A stretch of 56,918 nt of DNA from a bacterium (lineage in GTDB: Bacteria > Zhuqueibacterota > QNDG01 > JAFGCO01): NCBI GenBank assembly GCA_016932575.1, contig JAFGCO010000012.1:1-56918 (forward strand). Reading direction: 5' to 3'. Positions 1 to 9,896 of the stretch are shown one piece after another. A program made the position numbers and the translations under genes. The notes beneath the pieces are model-generated. The model was given only the letters and a program-made list of their open reading frames with translations, ran no database searches and had not been told where the DNA came from. Each line of letters opens with the position of its first letter. Position 1 is the first letter of the stretch.

Positions 1-2
1 AG

Positions 3-494
3 GTTCAGTTTTCCGACAGCTCCACAGGGATCATTACAGAATGGTCATGGGACTTTGGGGACGGCCATGTCAGCAGCGAACAGAATCCTCAGCACACATA
101 CGAGATTGCGAATACCTTCACCGTGTCCTTGACAATAACCGGTCCAGGAGGATCCGATACGGAAACCCGAGAGGCGTATATTACAGTCACACACCCATCT
201 GATGTTCAGAAAAGTGACAGTGCAATACCGACCCGGTTTGCACTCGATCAGAATTTTCCCAATCCGTTCAACCCGTCGACACGAATCCGCTATCATGTGA
301 AAAATCCCTGCCGGGTTCGGCTTATGGTTTATAATGTGAACGGCCAAATTGTACAAACACTCGTTGATTCATATCAACAGGCGGGAATATATGAGACGCT
401 TTTTCATTTTGATCATTTGCCATCCGGCATTTATTTTTACAAAATACATATGGACGATTACAACAGTATAAAGAAAATGGTCAAGGTTGACTGA
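3..494 (+). CDS. Secreted protein, PKD domain plus T9SS C-terminal sorting domain (5' end outside window)
   Basis: The reading frame is open from the first complete codon at position 3, so this is the C-terminal part of a longer secreted protein. The first ~55 residues form a PKD repeat (FSDSST start, WSWDFGDG motif, HTY, then a TVSLTITGPGG strand). It is followed by a type IX secretion sorting domain: NFPNPFNPSTRIRY, a central VYNVNGQIV strand and a SGIYFYKI end. In T9SS bacteria this domain directs export across the outer membrane and is then removed. The catalytic or binding part lies upstream of the window, so the role is unknown. Confidence in the domain calls is high. Confidence 0.85.
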   Translation, partial: VQFSDSSTGIITEWSWDFGDGHVSSEQNPQHTYEIANTFTVSLTITGPGGSDTETREAYITVTHPSDVQKSDSAIPTRFALDQNFPNPFNPSTRIRYHVKNPCRVRLMVYNVNGQIVQTLVDSYQQAGIYETLFHFDHLPSGIYFYKIHMDDYNSIKKMVKVD

Positions 495-623
495 CCATTG
501 CATCATTTTAAAGTCATCAGACAAACGGGTTGAGTCAAAGTGCCGTTTTAACAAAAAGTTCAATATCCGCTTAAATAAAAACGGGATTTGGCTGATATTT
601 TTTACCTCACAGGAGAGCATTTT

Positions 624-3386
624 ATGCCGCAAAAAGACTATTTTCAAATGGATGTGAAAGAAGTTCTCGAACAATTCAGAACAAGCGAAAAAGGATTATC
701 AAAACAGGAAGCTGCCAGGCGTCTTAGAAAATATGGTAAGAATGAATTAAAAGCGAAAATTAAAATGCCGGTATGGCTTATTTTCCTGTCTCAATTCAAA
801 GAACTTCTCATATTAATACTGATTATTGGCGGTATTATTTCGTTTCTTATCGGGAATGCCCGGGATGGTGCCATTATTTTTATGATTGTTATTGTGAACG
901 CAGTAATTGGCTTCATCCATGAATATAAAGCGGGTAAAATCATTGACAAGTTGAAAAGTCTGATATCTTCCCCGGCAAAAGTCATTCGTAACGGTGATCT
1001 GTGTGAAATTTCACAGGAGAAACTCGTTCCGGGAGATATCATCAAAATAGACGAGGGAGATAAACTGCCCGCTGATATACGTCTTATTGAAGCAAACGGT
1101 CTTAAAACCAATGATTTTGCCTTAACCGGAGAGTCTGTACCACAGGAAAAACAGATTGAACTTATCAATGATGATGTCTCTATTGGTGACAGAACAAATA
1201 TGGCCTATGCCGGTACCACTATTGCCATCGGCAATGGCACAGGCATTGTTGTCTCAACCGGCATGGAGACAGAAACCGGCAGGATAGCCAGCCTCACCGA
1301 GGAAGCAGGTGATACCCAGACACCTCTCCAGAAAGAATTGGGCCGCCTTGCAAACCAATTAACCATCGCAGTCATTTTTCTTGGTATTGTCTTATTTATA
1401 CTGGGGCTGATTCAGAATTTCAGTTTATATATGAGTCTTGTTTATGCGCTTGGTGTGGCTATGGCCATGGTTCCCCAGGCATTACCCGCTCAGGTGACAG
1501 TCGCTCTGTCTACCGGCAGTAACCGTCTTGCGGATCGAAAGGCCGTGGTTAAAAATCTGCTTTCAGTGGAAACCCTGGGCTCCACCACGGTGATTTGTAC
1601 TGATAAAACCGGTACACTCACAAAAAATGAAATGACAGTCAGGTCGATATGGTTTGATAACAGAAAATATTTGGTATCGGGTGTCGGATATGAACCAGAG
1701 GGAAAAATCCTCGATGAAAATGAAAAGCCGCTGAGTAAAAAACAAATTGAAGAGCTCCAGGTGATTATGGAAGCCGCCACCATGGCCTCCAATGCCAGAA
1801 TACATAGACCGGATAAAGATCACAGGTCCTGGTATGCGATCGGGGATCCGACTGAAGCGGCATTGATCACAGTGTCTTCCAAAGCAGGATTTTGGTCAAA
1901 AAAAGAGGATAAAGAGACTCCGGAGATTCAGGAGTTTCCCTTTGATTCGGAAATCAGGCGTATGAGTTCGGTGAGAGATGCTGATGGTGGTGTGATGCTG
2001 ACAGTGAAAGGATCCACGAACAGCATTCTTTCTATCAGCAAATACATCTTTAAAGGCGGGAAGCGTGTAAAGATCACCGCAAAGCATAAAAAAGAAATTG
2101 AAAGGCTGAATGGACAGTATTCTGAAAATGGCATGCGTGTTTTGGCCATGGCTCAGCGCTCGCTGGAATTGCGGGAAAACGAGTATCAAAGAGACAAAGT
2201 GGAAAAGGATTTGACATTTCTGGGTCTCATGGCCATGATCGATCCGCCCAAGGAAGGGGTCAGGGAAGCGATTCAGGACGCAAGAAAAGCGCATATCCGC
2301 GTTTTTATTCTGACGGGAGACCATTCAGAAACAGCAGCGGCAGTCGGGCGCGAAATCGGGCTTCCGGATCCGGGAAAGGATACACCGGTCATTGCAGGGA
2401 CTGAATTAAAAAAGATGAACAGGCGGAAGCTCAAGAAATTGTTAAAAGAAAATCAATACATCATTTTTTCCAGAGTGGATCCGGAGGCCAAACTGCGTGT
2501 TGTCCAGACTCTAGAAGAACAGGGAGAAGTCGTTGCTGTCACTGGAGACGGTGTCAATGATGCACCCGCTCTGAAAAAAGCACACATCGGTGTCGCTATG
2601 GGGCTGCGGGGAAATGATGTTGCCAAAGAAGCATCAAGACTCGTTTTGCTGGATGATAATTTTTCAACGCTGGTCCGCGCAGTGGAAGAAGGCAGGACAA
2701 TCTATGACAATTTAAAGAAAACAGTGTATGCTTCGTTGACCACAAATGTCGGAGAATTGATCCTTGTGCTTTTGGGATTATTGGCTGCTGCACTGGGAAA
2801 TTATCCGATTCCTATTCTGGCGGCGCAGATTCTGGCCATTGATTTGCTGGGTGAGATCGGTCCGCTGACCATGCTGACTTTCGATCCGCCGGGAAAGAAT
2901 ACGATGACCAGAACGCCGAGGAAACTGAAAGAGCATATGTTGAATTGGGCTTCAGCCTCAGAGATAACATTTATGGGGATTATGATTGGCGGACTGGCTT
3001 TTCTGAATTTTCTTTTATACATGCGTCGCGGCGGCATATCCTTAACCGTGGAAGACGTGAACACATTGCCTTATTTTAAAGCGACCGCGATGAGTTATGC
3101 CACGATTGTTTTTTGTCAGTATGTCAATATCCTACAGCGAAGAGAAGAGCGCCTTTCTCTTTTTAATATGAATTTCTTTTCCAATAAAATTCTGCTCACC
3201 TCGGTTGTCATTTCTGCCGGGCTGGTTTTATTGGTTATTTACGGTCCTTATGTCAGTGATTTTCTTGCCTTTGGATCGATCGCATTAACAGATTGGGTGT
3301 TCATAATAGGATCGGCCTTAATTTATCTGGTTATATTTGAAAGTATCAAAATGTTTAAGCGGATGAAAAGGTTATCATCATGTTGA
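624..3386 (+). CDS. P-type cation-transporting ATPase (P2 class)
   Basis: A 920-residue P-type pump, normal length for the P2 (SERCA or Na,K-ATPase-like) class. Seen: an N-terminal cation-ATPase domain, the actuator motif TGES (about 168-171), the phosphorylation motif DKTGT with Asp at about 327, the hinge TGDGVNDAP (about 640-648) and hydrophobic segments consistent with ten TM helices. The start is ATG 624 because AGGAG at 611-615 sits in front of it; a TTG at 588 is also in frame but has no such site. Ion specificity is unclear: the TM4 motif, usually PEGLP, reads PQALP (about 284-288), removing the usual ion-binding Glu, whereas TM6 reads AIDLLGE with acidic residues at about 740 and 744, as in Na,K/H,K pumps. 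It stands alone between unrelated genes. Confidence 0.9.
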   Translation: MPQKDYFQMDVKEVLEQFRTSEKGLSKQEAARRLRKYGKNELKAKIKMPVWLIFLSQFKELLILILIIGGIISFLIGNARDGAIIFMIVIVNAVIGFIHEYKAGKIIDKLKSLISSPAKVIRNGDLCEISQEKLVPGDIIKIDEGDKLPADIRLIEANGLKTNDFALTGESVPQEKQIELINDDVSIGDRTNMAYAGTTIAIGNGTGIVVSTGMETETGRIASLTEEAGDTQTPLQKELGRLANQLTIAVIFLGIVLFILGLIQNFSLYMSLVYALGVAMAMVPQALPAQVTVALSTGSNRLADRKAVVKNLLSVETLGSTTVICTDKTGTLTKNEMTVRSIWFDNRKYLVSGVGYEPEGKILDENEKPLSKKQIEELQVIMEAATMASNARIHRPDKDHRSWYAIGDPTEAALITVSSKAGFWSKKEDKETPEIQEFPFDSEIRRMSSVRDADGGVMLTVKGSTNSILSISKYIFKGGKRVKITAKHKKEIERLNGQYSENGMRVLAMAQRSLELRENEYQRDKVEKDLTFLGLMAMIDPPKEGVREAIQDARKAHIRVFILTGDHSETAAAVGREIGLPDPGKDTPVIAGTELKKMNRRKLKKLLKENQYIIFSRVDPEAKLRVVQTLEEQGEVVAVTGDGVNDAPALKKAHIGVAMGLRGNDVAKEASRLVLLDDNFSTLVRAVEEGRTIYDNLKKTVYASLTTNVGELILVLLGLLAAALGNYPIPILAAQILAIDLLGEIGPLTMLTFDPPGKNTMTRTPRKLKEHMLNWASASEITFMGIMIGGLAFLNFLLYMRRGGISLTVEDVNTLPYFKATAMSYATIVFCQYVNILQRREERLSLFNMNFFSNKILLTSVVISAGLVLLVIYGPYVSDFLAFGSIALTDWVFIIGSALIYLVIFESIKMFKRMKRLSSC

Positions 3387-3666
3387 TTTTCTGATTTATA
3401 CCCGATACCTGCTGATATATTCCTTCAGAAGCGGATCATTTCTGTCGATGTGATTTACTGGGGTTCTGAAATCATTTTTTAATGAAATTCGGGTGATCGT
3501 TGATTTTTTACTGATACCGACAGATGAAAGAAAGCTGTTGACAGGTTTGTTTTTTATTCGATTTCGATTTTTTTTAAAATATTGATATAAATTTTATGCG
3601 TGATAAAAAACTTGCTTTCAGGGTTTTTTTTCAGTAAATTCAAAAGCTTGTATCAGGATAATTTTT

Positions 3667-4995
3667 ATGTTTGATGATCTGATTACGAAATTGGACGGTG
3701 CGATCAGGAAAATTCGTGGCACCGGGAAACTGAACGAAAAAAATATTGCTGATGCAATGCGTGATATCCGACGGGTTCTTTTGGAAGCGGATGTCAATTA
3801 TCGGGTCGTGAAGCAGTTTATTGCCGCAGTGCAGGGAAAAGCCGTGGGCCAGGAAGTGCTGCAAAGCATTACACCGGGCCAGCAAATCGTTAAAATTGTT
3901 CATGAAGAGCTGATTTACCTTTTGGGTCAAATCCATGTGCCAATTCAGTGGAGGGGAGCTTCTCCGCATATGATTATGGTTGTGGGTTTGCAGGGCTCTG
4001 GAAAAACCACATTTGCCGGAAAACTGGCTTACATGCTCAAGAAACAGGAAAGGCTGCCAATGCTGGTGGCAGCGGATGTGTATCGTCCTGCAGCCATCGA
4101 ACAGTTGATCACTCTGGGTGAATCCATCGATATTCCTGTATTTATCGGAGATCGAAAGCAGCCTTTGATTATTGCCAAGTCGAGTATAGAGGAAGCACGC
4201 AGGCAGAATCATGATGTGATCATTCTTGATACGGCAGGTCGTTTGCATGTGGATGATGTTATGATGAACGAACTTGTCGCCATCAAGAAGGCGATAAATC
4301 CTTCTGAGATTCTTTTTGTAGCCGACGGAATGACCGGTCAGGATGCTGTAAATTCGGCTCAGGCATTTATGGACCGGCTGGATTTTGATGGTATTGTGCT
4401 GACCAAGCTGGACGGAGATGCCAAAGGTGGTGCGGCACTTTCTATCCGCTCAATTACAGGCAAACCGATCAAATTCATCGGGATTGGTGAAAAGCTGCAT
4501 CAGCTGGAGCCGTTTCATCCAGACAGGATGGCTTCACGTATTCTTGGCATGGGTGATATTGTTACCTTGGTTGAGAAAGCCCAGGAAAGTGTCGATCAGG
4601 AAAAGGCAGAAAAGCTGGCTCTGAAAATTCGCAAACAGAGCTTTACTTTTGAGGATTTTCTGGATCAACTGAATCAAGTAAAAAAAATGGGACCTATCAG
4701 CCAGATTATGAATATGTTGCCAGGCACGGCGAAATTACCGGGAAATTTTGATGTGGATGATCATGCACTTGTGAAAGTGGAAGCCATCATTCATTCAATG
4801 ACAAAAGAGGAACGACAAAAACCGCAGATAATCAATGGCAGCCGGAGAAAGCGCATCGCACGGGGCAGTGGCTCTACAGTGCAGGATGTGAATCGGCTTT
4901 TAAGACAATTTCAAAGCATGCGAAAGATGATGAAGCAGATGAGTCGTATGCAGGGGAAGGGAGTTCCGAAAGGATTCCCTATGGATTTCAGTTAA
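3667..4995 (+). CDS. ffh: Signal recognition particle protein Ffh (SRP54)
   Basis: The 442-residue GTPase that binds signal sequences and SRP RNA and delivers ribosomes to the membrane. Seen: N-terminal helical bundle, P-loop GLQGSGKTT near residue 107, [23 protein letters not shown], then a Met-rich M domain with the SRP-RNA-binding stretch [11 protein letters not shown] and [11 protein letters not shown]. Length is typical. It is the first gene of a translation cluster, 22 bp ahead of rpsP. A 280-bp AT-rich gap upstream probably holds the promoter, but no convincing box was found. Confidence 0.97.
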   Translation: MFDDLITKLDGAIRKIRGTGKLNEKNIADAMRDIRRVLLEADVNYRVVKQFIAAVQGKAVGQEVLQSITPGQQIVKIVHEELIYLLGQIHVPIQWRGASPHMIMVVGLQGSGKTTFAGKLAYMLKKQERLPMLVAADVYRPAAIEQLITLGESIDIPVFIGDRKQPLIIAKSSIEEARRQNHDVIILDTAGRLHVDDVMMNELVAIKKAINPSEILFVADGMTGQDAVNSAQAFMDRLDFDGIVLTKLDGDAKGGAALSIRSITGKPIKFIGIGEKLHQLEPFHPDRMASRILGMGDIVTLVEKAQESVDQEKAEKLALKIRKQSFTFEDFLDQLNQVKKMGPISQIMNMLPGTAKLPGNFDVDDHALVKVEAIIHSMTKEERQKPQIINGSRRKRIARGSGSTVQDVNRLLRQFQSMRKMMKQMSRMQGKGVPKGFPMDFS

Positions 4996-5017
4996 TTACA
5001 AATACAGGAGGTTTTCT

Positions 5018-5812
5018 TTGGCGGTTAAGATTCGACTGACGCGTATGGGACGCAAAAACAGACCGTTTTATCGCATTAATGTTGCTGATTCCCGTTCACC
5101 ACGGGATGGCCGATTTATTGAAAGTATAGGTATTTATAATCCAATTAACGATCCGCCGGAGATTGAGGTTAAGGAGGATCGTGTTAATTATTGGCTGGAT
5201 CAGGGTGCGCAACCGAGTCATACGGTTAAAAATATATTACAGAAAAAAGGTATTTTACTAAAACGCAACCTGGTGAAGCACGGTCTTGATGAACCATCTA
5301 TTGAAGAGGAAATGAAAAAGTGGGAAATTCTTCAGCTGGAACGTCAACGCCGTCAGGAAGCCTCCAGTGAACAGGCCAAAAAGGCAAAAGTAAAAGCAAA
5401 GGCGGAAGAAGCAAAGACAGAAGAAAGTAAGACAGAAGAACCTAAGAAGGAAGAAGTCAAGGCAGAAGAAACAGAGACTGTAGAAGCCAAGACAGAAGAA
5501 GCAAAGGCAGTAGAGAAAAAGACGGAAGAGACAACAACCACAGAAACAAAGAAAGAAGCAAAGGCTGAGGCTCAGGCAGACGTCACACCTGAAGAGAAAT
5601 CAAATGAGGAATCTGAAACCGAAGAGGTGGCACCTGCCAAGGAATCTGATAAAGAAAATACAGAAGCAGCCGCTGAACCCGATTCAAATACTGAGCCGGA
5701 GGCATCTGCTATAGCGGAAGAACCGGCTGAACAATCTGAAGAAAAACCTTCAGAAAATGAAGTCCCTTCACCCCCTGAAGATGCGGCAAGTGAAGTAAAA
5801 GAGGATGCGTAA
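5018..5812 (+). CDS. rpsP: Ribosomal protein bS16 with long acidic C-terminal extension
   Basis: The first ~85 residues are a standard bS16 ([20 protein letters not shown], then [13 protein letters not shown]), a small-subunit assembly protein. The start is TTG 5018, six bases after AGGAGG (5006-5011). After about residue 105 comes a ~155-residue low-complexity tail made almost only of Glu, Lys, Ala, Thr and later Pro/Ser, giving 264 residues instead of the usual 80-100 (some FCB bacteria have shorter tails). The tail is probably disordered and net acidic; its DNA is GAA/AAG-rich and likely grew by slippage. Neighbours ffh, khpA, rimM, trmD and rplS fix the identity. Confidence 0.96.
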   Translation: MAVKIRLTRMGRKNRPFYRINVADSRSPRDGRFIESIGIYNPINDPPEIEVKEDRVNYWLDQGAQPSHTVKNILQKKGILLKRNLVKHGLDEPSIEEEMKKWEILQLERQRRQEASSEQAKKAKVKAKAEEAKTEESKTEEPKKEEVKAEETETVEAKTEEAKAVEKKTEETTTTETKKEAKAEAQADVTPEEKSNEESETEEVAPAKESDKENTEAAAEPDSNTEPEASAIAEEPAEQSEEKPSENEVPSPPEDAASEVKEDA

Positions 5813-5919
5813 GTAACAAGGAGTCTATTTGCCCAGCCCAATGATGATGTGATCCATTCAGGAATTGTTATACACAAACCAGGACTGAATCGATACTGAA
5901 ACGAGGAGGGATCGAAGAG

Positions 5920-6150
5920 ATGAAAGACTTCATCGAGTTCATAGCCAAATACTTGGTGGATCAACCTGAAGCTGTTGATGTGACAGAAGTTGAGGGCGAA
6001 AAGACCACAGTTTACGAGCTGCGTGTCGGAGATGGAGACCTGGGTAAAGTTATTGGCCGGAAAGGTCAAACCGCAAAATCGATTCGGACACTGTTAACAG
6101 CAGCGTCTGCGAAACGCGGGAAAAGGGCTGTTCTGGAAATTCTTGAATAG
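5920..6150 (+). CDS. khpA: KH-domain RNA-binding protein KhpA
   Basis: A 76-residue single KH-domain protein. The nucleic-acid-binding GxxG loop is visible in [16 protein letters not shown]. It matches the KhpA (YlqC) family, which binds RNA and in other bacteria partners with KhpB; the family is normally encoded between rpsP and rimM, exactly as here. A GAGGAGGG stretch at 5903-5910 precedes ATG 5920. A ~107-bp gap separates it from rpsP and it nearly abuts rimM. Confidence 0.93.
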   Translation: MKDFIEFIAKYLVDQPEAVDVTEVEGEKTTVYELRVGDGDLGKVIGRKGQTAKSIRTLLTAASAKRGKRAVLEILE

Positions 6151-6175
6151 TCCGAACAGTACAAAGGGATTGGTG

Positions 6176-6688
6176 ATGGGAGGTGAGGCATTAGTTGTCA
6201 TTGGCCAGATCACACGGCCCCATGGATTAAAGGGGGAGGTGAAGGTGATGCCAATGACCGATTTTCCTGAACGGTTTAAAGCGCATTCCCGGTTTTTTAT
6301 CCGGACTCAGGAAAGCGGTGAATGGAAAGAATTAAGCCGGTTTAGTTGGCTCGGGCCCTTTGCACTGATGAAATTTAAGGGAATCGAATCGCGGGAAGAT
6401 GCAGAAATACTGCGGAACGGGACTGTTGAAATTCCCAGTAAATTTTGTCATGCTCTGCCTGCGGGTGAATTTTACATTTCTGAACTGATTGGCCTGAAGG
6501 TAAGAACGGTTTCAGGAGAAACCGTGGGGATCCTTGAAGATGTCATGCAACAGTCGGCTCAGGATGTATTTGTGATTTGTAAAGAAAACAGGGAAATATT
6601 AATCCCGGCGGTTCGTGAATTTATTAAGATAATTGATACTGAAGAAGGTGAAATTGTGATCGATCCCATTGAGGGATTGCTGGATTGA
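6176..6688 (+). CDS. rimM: Ribosome maturation factor RimM
   Basis: A 170-residue 16S rRNA processing factor that binds uS19 during 30S assembly. Seen: the N-terminal barrel motif GQITRPHGLKGEVKV, then a PRC-barrel half (EFYISELIGLKV, ILIPAVREFIKIID) and the acidic end VIDPIEGLLD. ATG 6176 is chosen because AAAGGGA lies six bases upstream; in-frame GTG 6173 and TTG 6143 are possible alternatives. It ends one base before trmD, consistent with co-translation. Confidence 0.95.
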   Translation: MGGEALVVIGQITRPHGLKGEVKVMPMTDFPERFKAHSRFFIRTQESGEWKELSRFSWLGPFALMKFKGIESREDAEILRNGTVEIPSKFCHALPAGEFYISELIGLKVRTVSGETVGILEDVMQQSAQDVFVICKENREILIPAVREFIKIIDTEEGEIVIDPIEGLLD

Positions 6689-6689
6689 C

Positions 6690-7400
6690 ATGATAATTGA
6701 CGTGATCACGCCTTTTCCCAATCTCATCCAGGGTGCTTTTCAGGAAAGTATATTAAAAAGGGCGCAAAACAGGGGATTGGTCAAGGTCACATTATGGGAT
6801 TTACGCGATTTCACTTCGGATAAGCATCATACAGTCGATGATTATCCCTACGGCGGTGGCGCCGGCATGATTTTAAAACCGGAGCCCATTTTTTTAGCGG
6901 TTAAAGAAATCCGGGGGAAGCATTCGGATACGACACCTGATATTATTCTGATGACGCCACAGGGAAAAACCTATACACAGGAAAAGGCCCGATTATTCAG
7001 CCGGCAGGAGCATCTGATTTTTTTATGTGGTCACTACCGCGGTGTTGATCAGCGGGTCATCGATGCACTGGTTACCGAAGAAATCTCTATAGGAGATTAT
7101 ATACTCAGCGGAGGAGAATTGGCGGCCGCTGTTGTGATTGACTCGGTGATTCGTTTGCTGCCGGATGTATTAAATAATACAGACTCGGCCGAAGGAGACA
7201 GCTTTACATGCGGGATGCTGGATTATCCGCATTATACACGGCCGGAAATTTTTCAAGATATGCCTGTGCCCGATGTGCTTTTGTCGGGTCATCATGAAAA
7301 TATTCGTAAATGGCGTCATGAGCAGGCATTAGAAAATACAAAAAAACGAAGGCCCGATTTATTGAACAATAATGAAGAGGCCCAGGATTCATCCGACTGA
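6690..7400 (+). CDS. trmD: tRNA (guanine-N1-)-methyltransferase TrmD
   Basis: A 236-residue SPOUT methyltransferase that makes m1G37 in tRNA to prevent frameshifting. Seen: DVITPFPNLIQGAF start, DDYPYGGGAGMILKPEP, CGHYRGVDQRV, and the trefoil-knot SAM-binding loop SIGDYILSGGELAA. The C-terminal part (HYTRPEIF, PDVLLSGHHENIRKWR) is also typical. The start is ATG 6690, directly after the rimM stop; an upstream in-frame TTG would overlap rimM. Length is normal. Confidence 0.97.
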   Translation: MIIDVITPFPNLIQGAFQESILKRAQNRGLVKVTLWDLRDFTSDKHHTVDDYPYGGGAGMILKPEPIFLAVKEIRGKHSDTTPDIILMTPQGKTYTQEKARLFSRQEHLIFLCGHYRGVDQRVIDALVTEEISIGDYILSGGELAAAVVIDSVIRLLPDVLNNTDSAEGDSFTCGMLDYPHYTRPEIFQDMPVPDVLLSGHHENIRKWRHEQALENTKKRRPDLLNNNEEAQDSSD

Positions 7401-7490
7401 CGCATAATATCAATAATCAATTTCCGGATGGTTCCGAAACAGAGAGAATTCATTTTATTGTTAATTATATTTAAGGAGGTTGCCCAGGAC

Positions 7491-7832
7491 ATGGACCCAA
7501 TTCAAGCGATTACGGCTGATCAGCTCCGTAAAGATATTCCTGAATTTGATTCTGGCGACGATGTGGCTGTACACTATCGTGTGATTGAAGGAGATAAAGA
7601 AAGAATTCAGGTGTTTCGAGGGCTCTGCATTCAGCGGCGAGGTGGTGGCCTGAACGAAACATTTACAGTCCGCAAGATATCCGGGGGAGTGGGTGTCGAA
7701 CGTATTTTTCCGATACATTCGCCCCGGATTGCAAAGATCGAGCGAACCCGCCGGGGCAAGGTAAGGCGCGCCAAACTATTTTATATCCGTAAACTTCGCG
7801 GCAAGGCTGCGCGTATTCAAGAGAAAATGTGA
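7491..7832 (+). CDS. rplS: Ribosomal protein bL19
   Basis: A 113-residue large-subunit protein at the subunit interface. Seen: [54 protein letters not shown] and the basic end [18 protein letters not shown]. The start is ATG 7491 behind a strong AAGGAGGT at 7473-7480; the frame is open further upstream without a supported start. It is the last gene of the translation cluster and is followed by a terminator. Confidence 0.97.
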   Translation: MDPIQAITADQLRKDIPEFDSGDDVAVHYRVIEGDKERIQVFRGLCIQRRGGGLNETFTVRKISGGVGVERIFPIHSPRIAKIERTRRGKVRRAKLFYIRKLRGKAARIQEKM

Positions 7833-7854
7833 TCTGGTCGCACATCTTTTTATT

Positions 7855-7893
7855 AGCTCCGCATTATCATTGATATTGCGGAGCTTTTTTTTT
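7855..7893 (+). terminator. Rho-independent terminator after rplS
   Basis: A perfect 9-bp stem, AGCTCCGCA (7855-7863) paired with TGCGGAGCT (7877-7885), is followed by a run of T (7885-7893). It lies 22 bp past the rplS stop and closes the ffh-rplS cluster. Confidence 0.92.
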
Positions 7894-7963
7894 ATTTTAT
7901 TATGAGCAGTCGGATTCGATATGCTCCCGGTCTGAATCCATAAATTGGTGATTTGGTTCTGAA

Positions 7964-9775
7964 ATGACCATCCAGGAAAAATTAAAGCACATACCTCAGA
8001 AACCCGGCGTTTATCTTCTGAAAGGGAAAAGTCAAAAAATTCTTTATGTAGGTAAAGCCAAGCAATTAAGAAACCGTCTGCGGTCTCATTTCAATCCGGG
8101 AAAAAATGATGAGCCGCGTCATCAGCGGTTGATGGCTCAGGTGATCGATTTTGAAATCATTGTCACCGATTCCGAAGTTGAAGCGCTGATTATGGAGGCT
8201 AATTTTGTTAAAGAGCACCGGCCCAAATACAATGTGAATTTGAAAGATGATAAAAGCTATCCCTATTTACGGATCACCAATGAACCCTTCCCACGCATAC
8301 TCGTTACCCGTAAAATTGTTCGTGACGGTTCCCGATATTTCGGCCCTTATACGGATGTGGGATCCATGCGGCAGTTGATGAATGCGGTCCGGCGTATTTT
8401 TCCTGTTCGAACCTGTACCATAAAAATCGATGAATCCTCAATTCAAAAGAAGAAACATAAAATTTGCCTGATGTATCATATCGGCCGGTGTCCGGGACCG
8501 TGCGAAGGTTTCATTTCTGTGGCCAATTATCAATGGATTGTTGATCAGGTAATTGCCTTTATTCAGGGGAAAAATGACCGATTGATCCATGATCTGGAAA
8601 ATCGGATGAAGAATCTGGCTGCAGAGAAGCGGTATGAAGAGGCCGGATTATTGAGGGATCAAATTCAGTCTGTGTCGACTTTTTACGCACGGCAAAAGGT
8701 GGTTGATAAATTTGAAACCGAACGGGATCTTTTATCCGTGGCAATATCCGGTTCACTGGCTGTCGGGCTGGTATTCAATGTTCGGGAAGGCAAGATTATC
8801 AACCGGCTTCAGTTTCATTTGGAAGGCGTGGAGGATAAAAGAGAATCAGAAGTGCTCACTTCCTTTATGGAGCAATACTATCTGCGTGCCGAGTTTATTC
8901 CCTGTGAAATTTTTCTATGCAGCGCCATTGACGAGATGACAGATATGTCATCCTGGCTTTCGGAAAAAAAAGGTCAGAAAGTCAGTATCATTGTTCCGCA
9001 ACGGGGGAAAAAGGCCAGTCTGATGGGCATGTGCCGCAAGAATGCCAGATTCGTTCTTGAGGAAATGATCCTTCAGAAAGAATCCGCCGGAGACTGGGTC
9101 GCTCCTTCTGTTCAGGCCCTGCAGAAGGATCTCCGGCTGAACCACCCGCCCATGCGCATTGAAGCCTTTGACAACAGCAATATCCAGGGCAGTGATCCGG
9201 TGGCGTCTCTGGTGGTTTTTGAAAACGGCAAGCCCAAAAAGTCGGAATACCGTAAATACAAAGTCAGGACGGTTCAGGGTGCCGATGATTTTGCCAGTAT
9301 GGCTGAAATTGTGGAACGACGGGTTTCCCATCTGATGAAAGAAGGAAAGGATATGCCGGATCTTATGCTCGTGGACGGCGGAAAAGGACAGCTGAATGCT
9401 GCATTGTCGGTCCTTAATAAATTCGGACTGGTCGATCAGCCTGTTGTCGGTCTTGCCAAACGGCTGGAAGAAGTTTTTATGCCGGGATTGCCTGATCCTC
9501 AAATGCTGCCTAAAACATCTCCCGGTTTGCGGCTTTTGCAGCGAATCCGGGACGAGGCCCACAGATTCGCCATTGCCTTTCACCGGTCACTTCGTCAAAA
9601 GCGGGCGGTTCATTCAGCTTTGGATGATATCCCGGGTATCGGAGAAACCAGACGCAAAGCCTTATTAAGAACGTTCGGTTCCATTGAATCGATCAGGAAG
9701 GCCTCGGCCGATGAAATCGCTGAAGTGAGGGGGATGAACCGGACGGTGGCCGAAGAAATTAAGAAGCGGTTATAG
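7964..9775 (+). CDS. uvrC: Excinuclease ABC subunit C (UvrC)
   Basis: The 603-residue nucleotide-excision-repair nuclease that cuts on both sides of a lesion with UvrB. Seen: N-terminal GIY-YIG-type domain (GVYLLKGKSQKILYVGKAKQLRNRL), the Cys-containing CLMYHIGRCPGPCEGF, a UVR motif around AAEKRYEEAGLLRDQI, the RNase H-like nuclease half (RIEAFDNSNIQG, LMLVDGGKGQLNAAL) and C-terminal helix-hairpin-helix motifs (DDIPGIGETRRKALLRTFGS). Length is typical. The ribosome-binding site before ATG 7964 is weak. Confidence 0.97.
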   Translation: MTIQEKLKHIPQKPGVYLLKGKSQKILYVGKAKQLRNRLRSHFNPGKNDEPRHQRLMAQVIDFEIIVTDSEVEALIMEANFVKEHRPKYNVNLKDDKSYPYLRITNEPFPRILVTRKIVRDGSRYFGPYTDVGSMRQLMNAVRRIFPVRTCTIKIDESSIQKKKHKICLMYHIGRCPGPCEGFISVANYQWIVDQVIAFIQGKNDRLIHDLENRMKNLAAEKRYEEAGLLRDQIQSVSTFYARQKVVDKFETERDLLSVAISGSLAVGLVFNVREGKIINRLQFHLEGVEDKRESEVLTSFMEQYYLRAEFIPCEIFLCSAIDEMTDMSSWLSEKKGQKVSIIVPQRGKKASLMGMCRKNARFVLEEMILQKESAGDWVAPSVQALQKDLRLNHPPMRIEAFDNSNIQGSDPVASLVVFENGKPKKSEYRKYKVRTVQGADDFASMAEIVERRVSHLMKEGKDMPDLMLVDGGKGQLNAALSVLNKFGLVDQPVVGLAKRLEEVFMPGLPDPQMLPKTSPGLRLLQRIRDEAHRFAIAFHRSLRQKRAVHSALDDIPGIGETRRKALLRTFGSIESIRKASADEIAEVRGMNRTVAEEIKKRL

Positions 9776-9783
9776 TCGTAACG

Positions 9784-9814
9784 ACCTTGCGAAGGTTAGA
9801 GACCTTCGCAAGGT
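9784..9814. repeat. Perfect palindromic hairpin downstream of uvrC
   Basis: ACCTTGCGAAGGT (9784-9796) and its exact reverse complement ACCTTCGCAAGGT (9802-9814) are separated by TAGAG. There is no T-run, so it is not an ordinary terminator; it looks like a dispersed hairpin repeat. Confidence 0.8.
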
Positions 9815-9896
9815 GGTCAATTCCTCTCTTGATTCCCCGATGAAAAATCCGTATCTTTCATCCGGCTGTTTGACCGGAAGAAGAAACGGAGCATCC

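Noticed and set aside
5572-6069. Minus-strand ORF opposite rpsP and khpA
   Set aside because: Antisense of the low-complexity tail and of a clear KH protein; Ser-rich by composition only.
8948-9583. Minus-strand 211-codon ORF
   Set aside because: Shadow of uvrC; no start signal or family pattern.
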